DNA from: Skermanella rosea
GTDB taxonomy: Bacteria > Pseudomonadota > Alphaproteobacteria > Azospirillales > Azospirillaceae
Direction: 5' to 3'
DNA length: 64,000 nt
Assembly (NCBI RefSeq): GCF_016806835.2
Contig: NZ_CP086111.1
Coordinates: forward strand, 4,705,471-4,769,470
Below the pieces are notes generated by a model. That model saw only the letters and a list, made by a program, of their open reading frames with translations. It did no database searches and was not told the DNA's origin. The position numbers were made by a program, and so were the translations under genes. How positions within the stretch are numbered: the first letter of the stretch is position 1; every line of letters starts with the position of its first letter. This document shows positions 26,832 through 37,220 of the stretch, piece after piece.

Positions 26832-26853
26832 GCGCTGTCGGAAGCGTCCGGCC

Positions 26854-28086
26854 CTACTTCTTGACCAGCGGGCACTGGCTCTGGGCCAGCGGCAGATAGG
26901 CCTCGGTGCCGGGGATGGTTCGAACGATTTCGTAATAGTCCCACGGCTTCTTGCTGTCCGACGGGGCCTTGACCCGCGCCAGGTACATGTCGTGGACCAT
27001 CCGGCCGTCCTCGCGCACATCCCCGTTGCGGGCGAACATGTCCTTGATCGGCAGTTCCTTCATCTTGGCCGCGACCACCTTGCCCTCGTCGGTGCCGGCC
27101 GCGTCGATCGCCTTGAGGTAATGCATGACCGAGGAATAGACGCCCGCCTGGACCATGTTGGGCATGCGGTCCATGCGCTCGAAATAGCGCTGCGACCAGG
27201 CCCGCGCCTCGTCGTCCATGTCCCAGTAGAAGCCCGTCGTCAGCACGAGGCCCTGGGCCGTCTCCAGCCCGAGGGAGTGGACGTCGCTGAGCACCAGCAG
27301 CAGGCCGGCGAGCTGCTGGCCGCCCTGGACGATGCCGAACTCCGCCGCCTGCTTGATCGCGGTCGTGGTGTCGGTGCCGGCGTTGGCGAGCCCGACCACC
27401 TGCGCGCCCGAGCCCTGCGCCTGGAGCAGGAAGGAGGAGAAGTCGGCCGTGTTGAGCGGGTGGCGGACGGCGCCCAGCACCTCGCCGCCGGCCGCCTTGA
27501 CGACCTCCCCGACATCCTTCTCCAGCGCGTAGCCGAAGGCATAGTCCGCGGTCAGGAAGTACCAGGTCTTGCCGCCCTCCTGGACCACCGCCTTGCCGGT
27601 GCCGTTGGCCAGCGCCACGGTGTCGTAGGCCCAGTGGAAGCCGGTCGGCGAGCAGGCGTCGCCGGTCAGGCGCGAGGTCGCCGCTCCCGAGGTCAGCGTG
27701 ATCCGGCCGGTCTGCTTGCCGATCTCCTGGACCGCCAGCGCCACCGACGAGGTCGTCAGGTCGGCGATGGCGTCGACGTTCTCGCGGTCGAACCACTGGC
27801 GCGCGATGTTGGAGCCGATGTCGGGCTTGTTCTGGTGATCGGCGGACAGGACTTCGATCGGCTTGCCCAGCACCTTGCCGCCGAAATCCTCGACCGCCAT
27901 CTGGGCCGCGATCACCGAGCCGCGCCCGCCGAAATCGGCGTAGAGGCCGGACTGGTCGTTCAGCACGCCGATCCTGACCGTGTCTCCCGAGACCTGCGCG
28001 CCGGCCTGCCCGGCCGACAACGCCAGCGCGCCCGTCGCCAGCGCTCCGGCGAGCACCCTGGACAGGGTCTTGTTCGTTGACTTCAT
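26854..28086 (-). CDS. ABC transporter substrate-binding protein, branched-chain amino acid type
   Basis: A 410-residue periplasmic binding protein of the LivJ/Peripla_BP_6 type. The signal peptide ends near GQAGAQ; the mature part begins DTVRIGVLNDQSGLYADFGG and includes ADHQNKPDIGSNIARQWFD and YFLTADYAFGYALEKDV, all typical. GGGAGG six bases before ATG 28086 fixes the start. No permease or ATPase of this transporter class is adjacent, so it is an orphan or sensor-associated receptor. The ligand could be an amino acid, amide or aromatic acid. Confidence 0.9.
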   Translation of the reverse strand: MKSTNKTLSRVLAGALATGALALSAGQAGAQVSGDTVRIGVLNDQSGLYADFGGRGSVIAAQMAVEDFGGKVLGKPIEVLSADHQNKPDIGSNIARQWFDRENVDAIADLTTSSVALAVQEIGKQTGRITLTSGAATSRLTGDACSPTGFHWAYDTVALANGTGKAVVQEGGKTWYFLTADYAFGYALEKDVGEVVKAAGGEVLGAVRHPLNTADFSSFLLQAQGSGAQVVGLANAGTDTTTAIKQAAEFGIVQGGQQLAGLLLVLSDVHSLGLETAQGLVLTTGFYWDMDDEARAWSQRYFERMDRMPNMVQAGVYSSVMHYLKAIDAAGTDEGKVVAAKMKELPIKDMFARNGDVREDGRMVHDMYLARVKAPSDSKKPWDYYEIVRTIPGTEAYLPLAQSQCPLVKK

Positions 28087-28164
28087 TTGGTTTCCTCCCG
28101 TCTTCAACTCCTTTCCTTGAAGACCGGGGACGCTTTGGTGTCAACTGATCCTTGGAGGAAACCG

Positions 28165-31100
28165 TCAGGGGTGCGGATTGCAGGCGACGCGGACGGCCCG
28201 TCGGAGGGGCTCTTCGGCGGCGGCGAGCGCCCCGTCGATGCGTTCCGCCAGGACGGAAGCCGTCGCCCCGTCGCCCGCGTGGCAAACGTCGAGCAGGTGG
28301 TGGGCGATCGCCTGCACGGTGACCGCGCCGACATTGCTCGACGATCCCTTGAGGGTATGCGCCTCCTTTCCCGCGGCGGCGAGGTCGCCCCTCGCCAGTG
28401 CCGCCCGGATGCCGGACGCGGCCTCCCGCCCCGCTTCCAGGAACAGGTCGATCAGGTCGGCAACCGTGTCCCAGCCCATCGCGTCGGCCAGGTCGGCCAG
28501 GCGTTCCGAATCCACCAGGTCGTCAGCCCGGTCCGCCGCGGGGTCCGCGACGGGGTCGGGATCGCGCCGGGGTTCCGCAGGGACGGCGCGCGCCGTCCAG
28601 CGCTCCAGCTTCTCGTTGACCAGCTTGCGATTGATCGGCTTGGCCACGAAATCGACCATGCCGCAGGCGCGCCACTCCTCCCCCTGGAGCAGGTCGGCAT
28701 CCGCCGTCATGGCGATCACCGGGGTGGAGCCCGCCGGCGGCGGCAGGGCGCGGATCGCCCGGGTCGCGGCGAAGCCGTCCATCTCCGGCATCTGGATGTC
28801 CATCAGGATCGCGTGGTAGGGCCGGCGCAATGCCGCTTCCACGGCCTCCCGCCCGTTGACCGCCACGTCGATCCGCCGCCCCTCCTCCTTCAGCAGGCCG
28901 GCCAGGATGCGCCGGCTGATCGGGTCGTCCTCGACCACCAGGATCGCGGTCTCCGACCCGGCCCCGGCGCGCACCGGGGGCGGAACCGGAACCCGGGCCG
29001 GCGGTGCCGGCGGCGGCTCCGCGCCGCTTCCGCCGCGCCGGTGCCCCCAGTAGCCGATGGCGTTGGCCAGCTTGCGGCGGTCCACCGGCTTGGGCAGATA
29101 GTCGTCCATGCCGGCCGCGAGGCATTTCTGCGGGTCGCCCTCCATCGCGTTGGCGGTCATGGCGATGATCGGCACCTCGGCACGGCCGCCCTTCAGCCTG
29201 CGGATCGCCGCCGTCGCCTCGTACCCGTCCATCTCCGGCATCTGGACGTCCATCAGGACCAGATCGTAGGGCAGGTTGCAGATCGCCTCGACCGCCTCGC
29301 GGCCGTTGGCGGCGATGTCGACGCGGTGCCCCAGCCGGGTGATCAGCCCGGTCGCGACCTGCTGGTTCACCTGGTTGTCCTCGGCCACCAGGATGCGCAG
29401 CCGCCGGGCCGGCACCGCCGTTTCGGCCGGGGCCGCCGCCGGGTCGGGCCCGTCCGGCGCCGCGCCGCCCAGCAGCTCTGCGAGCCGGGTCAGCAGGGTG
29501 GCGTGGCGCAGCGGCTTGTGCAGCAGGCCGTCCACCGAGACGCCGACCAGTTCGTCCTTCAGGCTGCCGACTCCCGACGAGGAGCACAGGATGACCTTGA
29601 GGTCGCGCAGCCTGGGATCGGCGCGCAGGATCGCCAGCAGGTCGATGCCGGACATCTCCGGCATGTTGTGGTCGAGCAGGACGGCGTCGAGCGGCTGTCC
29701 GGCGCGGCTGGCCTGGCGCAGGATCATCAGCCCGTCGGCGGCCGAGACCGCGGTGCGGGTCTCCACGCCCCAGGGGGCCAGCTGGCGCGCCATGATGTCC
29801 CGATTGACCGCGGTGTCGTCCACGATCAGCACCTGCCGCCCGGCCAGCACCGACCAGTCGGCCTGCCGGGCGGCGGGAACCAGCCCGGTGCGGGGCAGCG
29901 GCAGTTCGAACCAGAAGGTGGATCCCCGGCCGACCGTGCTCTCCACGCCGATGGTGCCGCCCATCAGGTCGACAAGCCGCTTCGAGATCACCAGCCCCAG
30001 GCCGGTGCCGCCATAGCGCCGGGACGTGGTCGAATCGACCTGCGAGAAATGGCGGAACAGCCGCCCCATGGCCTCCGGCGGGATGCCGATTCCGGTGTCG
30101 TCCACCACGAAGCGCACCCCGGCGACCTCGCCGGCACCGTGGTCGCCGGATTCGGGGCCGGGTCCCGCGAGGTCGATGACCTGCAGCGAGACGACACCCT
30201 TCTCGGTGAACTTGACCGCGTTGCCGACCAGGTTCAGCAGGATCTGGCGCAGCCGGCCGGGATCGCCGCGCACCAGCTTGTGCAGCCGGGGCGGCACGAA
30301 GCTGACGATCTCGATGCCCTTCGACAGGGCCCGAGGGGCCAGCAGCTCGATCACCGCCTCCGCCTCGTCGAGGATGGAGAATTCGGCCTCCTCCAGTTCC
30401 AGGTGGCCGGCCTCGATCTTGGAGAAATCCAGGATGTCGTTGATGATGGCGAGCAGCGCCTCGCCGCTCTCGCGGATGGTCTCCGCGTAGTAGCGCTGGT
30501 CGCCGGTCAGCGCGGTGTCCAGCAGCAGGCCGGTCATGCCGATGACCCCGTTCATCGGGGTCCGGATCTCGTGGCTCATGGCGGCCAGGAACTCCGACTT
30601 GGCATGGTCGGCGGCTTCCGCCCTGTCCTTGGCCTCGACCAGTTCGCGCGCGATGCGGCGGCGCTCGGTCACGTCCACATAGATGCCGACGGTGCCGCCG
30701 TCCGGCGTGCGCCGCTCGGTGCTCTCGATCGAGACGCCGTTGGCGAAGTGATGCAGGAACGGCATGCCGTCGGCCCGGCGATGGGCGCGCATCCGGCTCT
30801 CCAGCCATTCCGCGGTCCGCTCCGGCGGAAGGCCGGCATAGTGGCCGCTGGCCGCCGCGGCCTCCAGCGCCTCGGCGAAGGGCAGCCCGGGCCGCAGGAG
30901 GTCGGCGACCGGCGCGAACATCCTTCGATATTCCTGGTTGCACAACACCAGCCGGTCGTCGGCATCGAACAGCACCAGCCCCTCCGAGATGCTGGCGATG
31001 GCGGCGGCCAGCTTGGCCTCGGCCTCGGTCACCCGCTGCTCCGCCTCGACCGAGGCGGTGATGTCGGTCGCGGTGCCGCGGTATCCGGCGAAACTCCCGC

Positions 31101-31971
31101 CGTCGTCGAACAGCGGCGTCCCGCTGATGCTGATCGTCCGGGACGTGCCGCCGGCGTCGCGGAACGTGCCGGTCAGCCCGCGGAACGCCCGGCGCGCCTC
31201 CAGGTCGGCGAGCCGGCCGGCGTCCACCGCCATCAGCTCTCCCAGGGTGCGGCCGACCGACAGTCCGGCGTCGGGACCCAGCACCGCCTCGAAGTTGCCG
31301 AGGAAGCGGGTGAAGCGAAGGTCGGCGCCCATCTCCCAGAACCAGTCCGAGGCCGAGGCGGCGAAATGGCGGAAGCTGCGCTCGCTCTCCCGGATCTCGC
31401 GCTCAGCCTCCTTGCGGAGCGTGATGTCCCGGATCACGCCGATGAACTTGCGGCCTTCGGCCAGCGTGATCTCGGCCACCGCCAGTTCGATCGGGAAGAT
31501 CTCGCCGGACCGCCGCCGGGCCACCGCCTCCCGCTGGCGGCCGATGATCCGGGCCTTACCGGATTCGCGGTAGGCCGCGACCTGGCCGTCGTGGGGCGCC
31601 GCGTCGGCCGGGGCCATCAGCAGGGTCAGGTTCCTGCCTCGCAGCTCGTGCTCGGCATAGCCGAACATGGTCTCGATCGCGCGGTTGACGCTCTCGATCG
31701 CGCCCCGGTCGTCGGCGGTGACGATACCCTCCCCGACATTGTCCAGGATGGTGCGGGCGACCGCCTCCCCCTCCGCCCGGATGCGGCGGTTGACGGCCTC
31801 CAGCTCCTCCTCCATCAGGCGGGTGCTGCGCTCGATCCGGGCACGCTCCTGGTCCGCCTCCGTGTAGGCGGCATCGACCATTTCCAGCAGGGCCGCCATG
31901 TCGGGCTGGCCGTCGGGACGCCCGCGTGCCGCCCGCCTGAGCTGGCGCTCCAGCAGCCGGTGCAGGCTCAT
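28165..31971 (-). CDS. Hybrid histidine kinase (3 PAS, HisKA, HATPase, 3 receivers, Hpt)
   Basis: A 1268-residue cytoplasmic multi-domain kinase without membrane segments. In order: coiled coil (to about 65), PAS ([16 protein letters not shown]), PAS ([16 protein letters not shown]), a third PAS ([16 protein letters not shown]), HisKA with [14 protein letters not shown], HATPase with [20 protein letters not shown] and DTGIGIP, receiver 1 ([11 protein letters not shown]), receiver 2 ([11 protein letters not shown]), receiver 3 ([11 protein letters not shown]) and a C-terminal Hpt domain ([13 protein letters not shown]). Three receivers plus Hpt give a full phosphorelay. Its ATG overlaps the FIST gene's stop by four bases, coupling it to a probable sensor protein. 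Confidence 0.95.
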   Translation of the reverse strand: MSLHRLLERQLRRAARGRPDGQPDMAALLEMVDAAYTEADQERARIERSTRLMEEELEAVNRRIRAEGEAVARTILDNVGEGIVTADDRGAIESVNRAIETMFGYAEHELRGRNLTLLMAPADAAPHDGQVAAYRESGKARIIGRQREAVARRRSGEIFPIELAVAEITLAEGRKFIGVIRDITLRKEAEREIRESERSFRHFAASASDWFWEMGADLRFTRFLGNFEAVLGPDAGLSVGRTLGELMAVDAGRLADLEARRAFRGLTGTFRDAGGTSRTISISGTPLFDDGGSFAGYRGTATDITASVEAEQRVTEAEAKLAAAIASISEGLVLFDADDRLVLCNQEYRRMFAPVADLLRPGLPFAEALEAAAASGHYAGLPPERTAEWLESRMRAHRRADGMPFLHHFANGVSIESTERRTPDGGTVGIYVDVTERRRIARELVEAKDRAEAADHAKSEFLAAMSHEIRTPMNGVIGMTGLLLDTALTGDQRYYAETIRESGEALLAIINDILDFSKIEAGHLELEEAEFSILDEAEAVIELLAPRALSKGIEIVSFVPPRLHKLVRGDPGRLRQILLNLVGNAVKFTEKGVVSLQVIDLAGPGPESGDHGAGEVAGVRFVVDDTGIGIPPEAMGRLFRHFSQVDSTTSRRYGGTGLGLVISKRLVDLMGGTIGVESTVGRGSTFWFELPLPRTGLVPAARQADWSVLAGRQVLIVDDTAVNRDIMARQLAPWGVETRTAVSAADGLMILRQASRAGQPLDAVLLDHNMPEMSGIDLLAILRADPRLRDLKVILCSSSGVGSLKDELVGVSVDGLLHKPLRHATLLTRLAELLGGAAPDGPDPAAAPAETAVPARRLRILVAEDNQVNQQVATGLITRLGHRVDIAANGREAVEAICNLPYDLVLMDVQMPEMDGYEATAAIRRLKGGRAEVPIIAMTANAMEGDPQKCLAAGMDDYLPKPVDRRKLANAIGYWGHRRGGSGAEPPPAPPARVPVPPPVRAGAGSETAILVVEDDPISRRILAGLLKEEGRRIDVAVNGREAVEAALRRPYHAILMDIQMPEMDGFAATRAIRALPPPAGSTPVIAMTADADLLQGEEWRACGMVDFVAKPINRKLVNEKLERWTARAVPAEPRRDPDPVADPAADRADDLVDSERLADLADAMGWDTVADLIDLFLEAGREAASGIRAALARGDLAAAGKEAHTLKGSSSNVGAVTVQAIAHHLLDVCHAGDGATASVLAERIDGALAAAEEPLRRAVRVACNPHP

Positions 31972-33092
31972 CTTTCGCCGATGGTGGTGATCGTCATGGT
32001 CTGGTTGTGCAGCTCGCAGGCGCCGGTGCGGGCGTGGGGCGAGATCTCGCCGTAGGAGTAGAAGCCGAGGGTGCGGGCGTCCCCGCCCAGGATCTCCGCG
32101 GCGCCCTCGACCTCCTCGGCGACACGCTGGCCCAGCACCAGCTTGCGGCCGATGCAGGACACCAGGATCGCGAGATGGGTCCCCTCGGGTGCTGCGGCCA
32201 TGCCGGCGGCCTCGCCGGCGCCGTCGATCAGCTTCTCGAAGCTGGCCCGCATCAGCTGGGCGACGCTGCCCTCGGGCACGTCGCCCGCGAAGACCATGGT
32301 GTTCGTCGCGTCGTCGGTCCCGACCACGGTGCGGACCACCTCGCCGCCGTCGGGCCTGACGATGCGCAGCGGGAACAGCAGCGCCGAACCGGGAAGCTCC
32401 GGCACCAGGTCGCCGAGATAGCGCTTGTAGAGGTCGAGCGCCGGCTGGTTATCCAGGGTGTGGAGCACGTTCCCGGCAGAGCCGGTGATCCGGCGCTCCG
32501 GCCCGAAGGGCTGCCAGCCGCCATAGCTGCCGTGTCCGACGGCGACGGCGTCGCCGTACAGGCCGATGGCGGCGACCCGCCCGGGCCGCGGCTGGTCCCC
32601 GGCGCCGACATGGGTGACCTTGAAGTCCGCGCCGTCGCCGGCAAGGCCGCCGGTGATCGTGACATCGGCGCCCACGATCTCCTGCAGCCCCCGGATCAGG
32701 TCGCTGCCGTTGATCCGCGTGCCGTCGGACAGGATGAACAGGGCGCGCAAGCCGTCCCCCGGCAGTTCGGCGGCGAGGCGCCGGCCGACGGCGCGCGATT
32801 CGTCGTCCCCGATCTCCACCTTGGCGATCCGCACCGGAGTGGCGTCGAACGAGACCGCGGAGGCGACGACGGAGCCGTCGAACACCTCCTCCCCGATGAT
32901 CTCGCCGCCGGTCGAGCATCCGACCAGGGGGGCTCCGGGGAACCGGTCCTGGATCTCGGCGAGCCGGGCCGCCAGGTCGGGGACGCCGGGTCCGAAGAAG
33001 TAGAGGACGAAGTCCGCCCGGGACAGGTCGTCGGAAGGCCGCATGTCCTCCCATCCCTGCCCCGGCGTCCAGGCAAGCTGACTGACGCGCAT
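31968..33092 (-). CDS. FIST-domain sensory protein (NosP-like)
   Basis: A 374-residue cytoplasmic protein with FIST N and C domains: LVGCSTGGEIIGEEVFDGSV, FILSDGTRINGSDLIRGL, VTITGGLAGDGADF and near the end SCIGRKLVLGQRVAEEVE and FYSYGEISPHARTGACELHN. Some FIST proteins (NosP) bind heme and nitric oxide and control a co-transcribed kinase such as NahK. The four-base overlap with the downstream hybrid kinase fits that arrangement. ATG 33092 is chosen, with GGAG about nine bases upstream. Heme binding is not demonstrated by the sequence. Confidence 0.88.
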   Translation of the reverse strand: MRVSQLAWTPGQGWEDMRPSDDLSRADFVLYFFGPGVPDLAARLAEIQDRFPGAPLVGCSTGGEIIGEEVFDGSVVASAVSFDATPVRIAKVEIGDDESRAVGRRLAAELPGDGLRALFILSDGTRINGSDLIRGLQEIVGADVTITGGLAGDGADFKVTHVGAGDQPRPGRVAAIGLYGDAVAVGHGSYGGWQPFGPERRITGSAGNVLHTLDNQPALDLYKRYLGDLVPELPGSALLFPLRIVRPDGGEVVRTVVGTDDATNTMVFAGDVPEGSVAQLMRASFEKLIDGAGEAAGMAAAPEGTHLAILVSCIGRKLVLGQRVAEEVEGAAEILGGDARTLGFYSYGEISPHARTGACELHNQTMTITTIGER

Positions 33093-33230
33093 ATCCCGCA
33101 ACTCCGGTGAACGGCCGCGGGCACGGATGCTGGCGGCGGTGATCAACGGCCACAAGGATTACCCGCATGCGGAGAGTTTATCCACTTCTCCTTTACGCAA
33201 CGGGATATGCCGCTCCGGAACGCACAATCC

Positions 33231-35558
33231 TCAACCGCCCCGCCCGGCCCGGAGCGCCTGCGGCGGAGATCCGGCCGGAGAGGGCAGCTCCGCCGCCGGG
33301 GATGCCTGGCCGTCGCTCCGGATATGGATCGTCCGCTGCGGGAACGGGATCTCGATGCCCAGCTCGTCGAACCGGCGCTTCATGCGGCGGTTGAACTCGC
33401 GCCCGACCGTCCATTGCTGGATCGGGCGGGTCTTGATCCGGGCCTTGATGATGACGGCATTGTCGCGGAAGGCGTCCACGCCCAGGATCTCGATCGGCTC
33501 CAGGATCAGCCGGCCGAACTGCGGCGTCGCCTGCAGTTCGGCGCCCAGGTCCTTGATCACGCCGATCACCCGGTCCGTGTCCTCGCCGTAGCCGATGCCG
33601 ATGTCCATGACATAGTAGGAGAAGTCCTTGGTCAGGTTAAGCACCGAGTTGACCTGGCTGAACGGGATCGAGTGGACGCCGCCGGCCTGGTCGCGCAGCT
33701 TGATCGTGCGGATCGTGATCGCCTCGACCAGGCCGCTGTGGCCGCCTCCCACGTCCACCACGTCGCCGACCGAGATGGTATCCTCGAACAGGATGAACAG
33801 GCCGGTGATCACGTCCTTGACCAGCGTCTGGGAACCGAAGCCGATCGCCAGGCCGATGACGCCGGCACCGGCCAGCAAGGGCGCTATGTTGACGCCGATC
33901 TCCGACAGGGTGACCAGGGCGACCACGGTGATCAGGACCACCATGACGGCGTTGCGGAGCAACGGCAGCAGGGTGCGGACCCGGGCGCTGCGTTCGATCC
34001 GGGTGCCGTAGCGGTCGGTTCCGGTCAGGTAGTGCTCGATCAGGTTGCTGGTGACCTCCCAGGTGATCGCGGCGAGGATCAGGACGACCCCGATCGAGAC
34101 GGCGGCCGAGCTGATGCGCTGCCCGATCGGCGACTCCAGCCAGGCGAAGCTGTCGACGCCCCAGGCGTTGAGCAGGGCCAGCAGGGCGAAGAACCAGACC
34201 ACCGCCTTGATCACCCGCTGGAGGATCGGCAGGTAACGGTTCGCACGCTCCTCCAGGTGCGGGAACTGCAGCTTGACCTCGGGCGAGATCGAGAAGCCAC
34301 GGCGGATCAGGGCGTCGGTCAGGTTCACGACGATGCGCGCCGCGATCAGCACCAGGATCGACAGGCCGGTGGCCCGCAGCATGAACTCGAACCCGTCCTG
34401 GACGCTGAGCGCCCAGATCCCGTAGATCACCACCAGGTACAGGATCGCCAGGATGTGCCAGATGTCGGCCAGCCGGCGCCGGGCCGCGCGGAAGGCCCCG
34501 CTGCGGCTGCCGGCCGCGATCTCCTGGGCCTCGACGGCGCCGTTGCCCCCGCCGCCCAGGGGACGCCCACGCAGCCATTCGGCGACGTCGCGGCGGTTCT
34601 GCAGGATCAGGATCACCAGCATGCCGGTGACCACCAGCCCGACCAGCTTCAGCAGCGCTTCGTAGGAGCCGCCGGGCAGGCCCAGCATATAGGCCGCCTC
34701 GGAGATGAAGTAGCCGTACACGGCAGTATAGGCGAGGCGCCGCACCCAGATATAGCCGTAATGGGCCGACTCGTCCCCGATCGGGAGCATCCGCAGGTTC
34801 GGGGCCGTCGGCTCCAGCACGCCGCGGGTCAGCGCCAGGATGAGCTGGATCAGGATGGTCGCGTTGATCACGATCAGCGCTACCAGCCGCACGATCAGCG
34901 GCGGATCGGTGACGGACAGCGTGCCGTAGCCGGCGACGGCGAACACGCCGATCGGCAACAGTTCGATGACGGTGCGCAGGACCACCAGCGGCAGGCGGGC
35001 CAGGATACGCTCGCTCCGCCGTTTCTCGATCGACAGCCGGGCGCGGCGGAGCAGGCGCGACATGGCGGCGCTGGCCAGGAACCCGACGCCGACCGCCAGG
35101 ACGAGCTGGAGCCCGACCTGGATCCAGCGGTCGCGGCGCATCTCGTCGGTGGCCTGCCCCCGGAGCCATTCCACCGTGTCCGGCAGGTCGGCGAAGACGG
35201 CCCCTATGGCGATCATCTGCCGGCTGAGGCGCCCGACCCGCTCCGACAGGAATTCCAGCACCCGCGTGCTCGGCGGCTCGATCTCCTCCTGCTCGGTCTG
35301 CCGCTGCGTCTGCAGCAGGGTGCGGAGCTGGGCGGTGAGCCGTTCGCGGGCGGCGGGGTCCTCCAGGGTGGCCAGCAGATCCTGGATCTGCTTGGTGGGG
35401 TCCTCCGGCTCGGCGGCGGGTGCCGCGGGTGCCGCTCCCGGCAGTGCCGCGGAGGGAACCTGGGCGGAGGCGGGCGTGCCGCACAGCAGCAGGGCCAGCA
35501 GGGGCAGGACCGTCAGAAGGCCGAGCACCGACCGGCCGAAGATACGGTCGATCATCAT
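33231..35558 (-). CDS. MscS-family mechanosensitive channel (large, periplasmic N-terminal region)
   Basis: A 775-residue inner-membrane protein. A signal peptide (LTVLPLLALLLCGTPASAQV) precedes a coiled-coil periplasmic region, about eight to ten hydrophobic segments, then the MscS core: pore helix region LLAGAGVIGLAIGFGSQTLV KDVITGLFILFED and the beta domain VGDVVDVGGGHSGLVEAITI. It should act as a turgor-release channel. The start is ATG 35558 or 35555; upstream open sequence has no signal. It is much longer than E. coli MscS (286 residues) and resembles the YbiO/MscM size class. Confidence 0.92.
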   Translation of the reverse strand: MMIDRIFGRSVLGLLTVLPLLALLLCGTPASAQVPSAALPGAAPAAPAAEPEDPTKQIQDLLATLEDPAARERLTAQLRTLLQTQRQTEQEEIEPPSTRVLEFLSERVGRLSRQMIAIGAVFADLPDTVEWLRGQATDEMRRDRWIQVGLQLVLAVGVGFLASAAMSRLLRRARLSIEKRRSERILARLPLVVLRTVIELLPIGVFAVAGYGTLSVTDPPLIVRLVALIVINATILIQLILALTRGVLEPTAPNLRMLPIGDESAHYGYIWVRRLAYTAVYGYFISEAAYMLGLPGGSYEALLKLVGLVVTGMLVILILQNRRDVAEWLRGRPLGGGGNGAVEAQEIAAGSRSGAFRAARRRLADIWHILAILYLVVIYGIWALSVQDGFEFMLRATGLSILVLIAARIVVNLTDALIRRGFSISPEVKLQFPHLEERANRYLPILQRVIKAVVWFFALLALLNAWGVDSFAWLESPIGQRISSAAVSIGVVLILAAITWEVTSNLIEHYLTGTDRYGTRIERSARVRTLLPLLRNAVMVVLITVVALVTLSEIGVNIAPLLAGAGVIGLAIGFGSQTLVKDVITGLFILFEDTISVGDVVDVGGGHSGLVEAITIRTIKLRDQAGGVHSIPFSQVNSVLNLTKDFSYYVMDIGIGYGEDTDRVIGVIKDLGAELQATPQFGRLILEPIEILGVDAFRDNAVIIKARIKTRPIQQWTVGREFNRRMKRRFDELGIEIPFPQRTIHIRSDGQASPAAELPSPAGSPPQALRAGRGG

Positions 35559-35721
35559 CCGTTCGCTTGATCCATGATTTCGGGAAACCGCGACGTTAAC
35601 GCGGGCGGCCACGGCAAGCCACCCGCCGGGGTGTGTCTTTGTCGAGCCAAAAACCCGCCACGGCGCAATTAGTTGCGATGGTGGAGAAATCGGAAGGGGT
35701 AATTCGGCGCCGAGGCGCGGC

Positions 35722-36561
35722 TCAGTCGGTGGCCGGCCGGAAGCTGACATGGCGGGCGTGGATCGCCCGGATCGAGCCGTCCTCGCGCATCGAGGCCAGC
35801 GCCTCGTTGAAGCGCTCGACCAGACCGGCGGCGCCCGACCGGCTGCGGGCGATCGCGAGGCGGAACTCGACCCGTTCGATCGGGAACTCGAGGAAGGCGG
35901 ACCGGGCGGCGCCGCTTTCCTGGGCGGCCAGCAGGAGAGGCTCGGTGAAAGTCACCAGGACGACCCTGCCCTGTCCCCGGAGCACCAGGGTCAGGGCGGC
36001 GGCGCTGCTGGCGACGTCCTCGATATGAACGCCGGCGGCGACGAGGCTGCCCTGCACCGGGTCGCCGTGGATGGTGATGACCCGCAGCCGCGGCTGCCCC
36101 GGGGCCTCTCCCGCTTCCGGATCATCCGCCGGACCGCCGGACTGGCGGATCGCGACCGCCCGGAAGCTGTCGAGCGGCGGGCCGGAATAGCCGGTCCCGA
36201 CGAAGGCGCTGACCGATGCCTCCAGCAGGCTGTCGGACAGCACGAAGTCCGCCGAGCCAGGGCCGGAGCCGCCCCGGAAGACCGTGGCGAAAGCCCGCCC
36301 GTTGCGCACGGTGTGTTCGGCGCGGGCCGCCGGCATGTAGGCGTATCTCGGCGTCCGGCCGTCCCGCCGGAAGGCTTCGGACAGGATCTCGGTGACGATC
36401 CCCTGCGGACGGTCGGGAGCCGCCCCTTCGAGGATGAAGGGAGGGAGCGGCGCCAGAACGACGTTGACCAGGTCCAGCGCCACCGCCGGCTCCGGCAGCA
36501 GCACGGCGGGGAGGCACGACAGGAGCATGAGACGCAGTATCCGGAATGCCCGCGCGATCAT
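35722..36561 (-). CDS. Periplasmic solute-binding protein, SBP_bac_3-like
   Basis: A 279-residue exported protein with a signal peptide ending PEPAVA and a mature start LDLVNVVLAPLPPFI. The body shows GIVTEILSEAFRRDG, YMPAARAEHTVRNG, ATVFRGG and a C-terminal LVERFNEALASMREDGSIRA helix, the pattern of polar-amino-acid-type binding proteins. No transporter genes are adjacent, so it may be an orphan receptor. AGGGG lies three to four bases before ATG 36561; an upstream start at 36603 is possible. Confidence 0.82.
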   Translation of the reverse strand: MIARAFRILRLMLLSCLPAVLLPEPAVALDLVNVVLAPLPPFILEGAAPDRPQGIVTEILSEAFRRDGRTPRYAYMPAARAEHTVRNGRAFATVFRGGSGPGSADFVLSDSLLEASVSAFVGTGYSGPPLDSFRAVAIRQSGGPADDPEAGEAPGQPRLRVITIHGDPVQGSLVAAGVHIEDVASSAAALTLVLRGQGRVVLVTFTEPLLLAAQESGAARSAFLEFPIERVEFRLAIARSRSGAAGLVERFNEALASMREDGSIRAIHARHVSFRPATD

Positions 36562-36654
36562 CTGCCCCTCGGGTTGACGGCCTTGCGGCCCATTCAATCC
36601 CAAGTGCCGAAGCTTGGCAACGTCCGCCGCACGCCCGTGTGCCGGGCTGCGGCA

Positions 36655-37218
36655 TCACGCGGCAGGCGGGCGCAAAGTCAGATAGATGAGGCCGGAGGAG
36701 ACGGCGTCGGCCAGCGGGCCGGGGGTTCCGCGCTCCGGCAGGTCGAGGTCGCGCAGGATCGCGTCGAACCGGAGATCGGCCGCCGGGCGGCCGGCGGACG
36801 GCCGGTGATGGTCGTAATAGAGGCTCGACACCTCGATCATCGGGTTGGGGACCTGGACGCCGATCCGCGGCTTCACCAGCCGGTCGATCAGCGCCACCGC
36901 GAAGGTCAGGTAGTATCCCACCAGCGGCCGCGCCCCGACGAATCGCAACAGGTCGAGCGCCGCCTGCTCCTGGTCCCGGGAGGCGGCGTCCGGCGCGGAC
37001 GGGCCGGTCCTGAGGTGGAGCCGGCGGCTGGTCAGCAGCCGGTTGCCGCGGATCGGGATCGCCACGACCTCCAGCAGGTCGGCCTGCCCCACGTCGAACG
37101 AGCTGGCTGCCACGGCCAGGGCGACCGACTCGCCGCTGTCGTCCTCGTCGAACAGGAAGGCGTAGGCGGGGTCGGCCAGATGGCGGCGGTTGAGCGACTT
37201 GCGCAGGTCCGACAGCAT
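36655..37218 (-). CDS. Degenerate 3'-5' exonuclease-like protein beside the DUF294 gene
   Basis: A 187-residue protein. Genes in this position, next to cNMP/CBS/DUF294 proteins, usually encode DEDDh exonucleases of the PolIII-epsilon type. Here the fold outline remains (VVAIPIRGNRLLTSRRLHLR; GARPLVGYYLTFAVALIDRL), but the first acidic motif, normally like D-x-E-T-T-G, reads VALAVAASSFD and the later H/D-rich N-I-x-F-D region reads YYLTFAVAL. Catalysis is therefore doubtful. It begins two bases after the DUF294 gene's stop. I assign the family by position and residual pattern, with moderate certainty. Confidence 0.65.
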   Translation of the reverse strand: MLSDLRKSLNRRHLADPAYAFLFDEDDSGESVALAVAASSFDVGQADLLEVVAIPIRGNRLLTSRRLHLRTGPSAPDAASRDQEQAALDLLRFVGARPLVGYYLTFAVALIDRLVKPRIGVQVPNPMIEVSSLYYDHHRPSAGRPAADLRFDAILRDLDLPERGTPGPLADAVSSGLIYLTLRPPAA

Positions 37219-37220
37219 GA

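Noticed and set aside
28087-32055. Very long open frame on the plus strand opposite the hybrid kinase
   Set aside because: It is a GC-rich antisense shadow with Arg/Gly/Pro/His-rich nonsense composition; the minus strand encodes clear kinase domains.
33178-33186. TTATCCACT, an 8/9 match to a DnaA box
   Set aside because: Only a single site was noticed, with no cluster of boxes and no dnaA nearby, so an origin is not supported.
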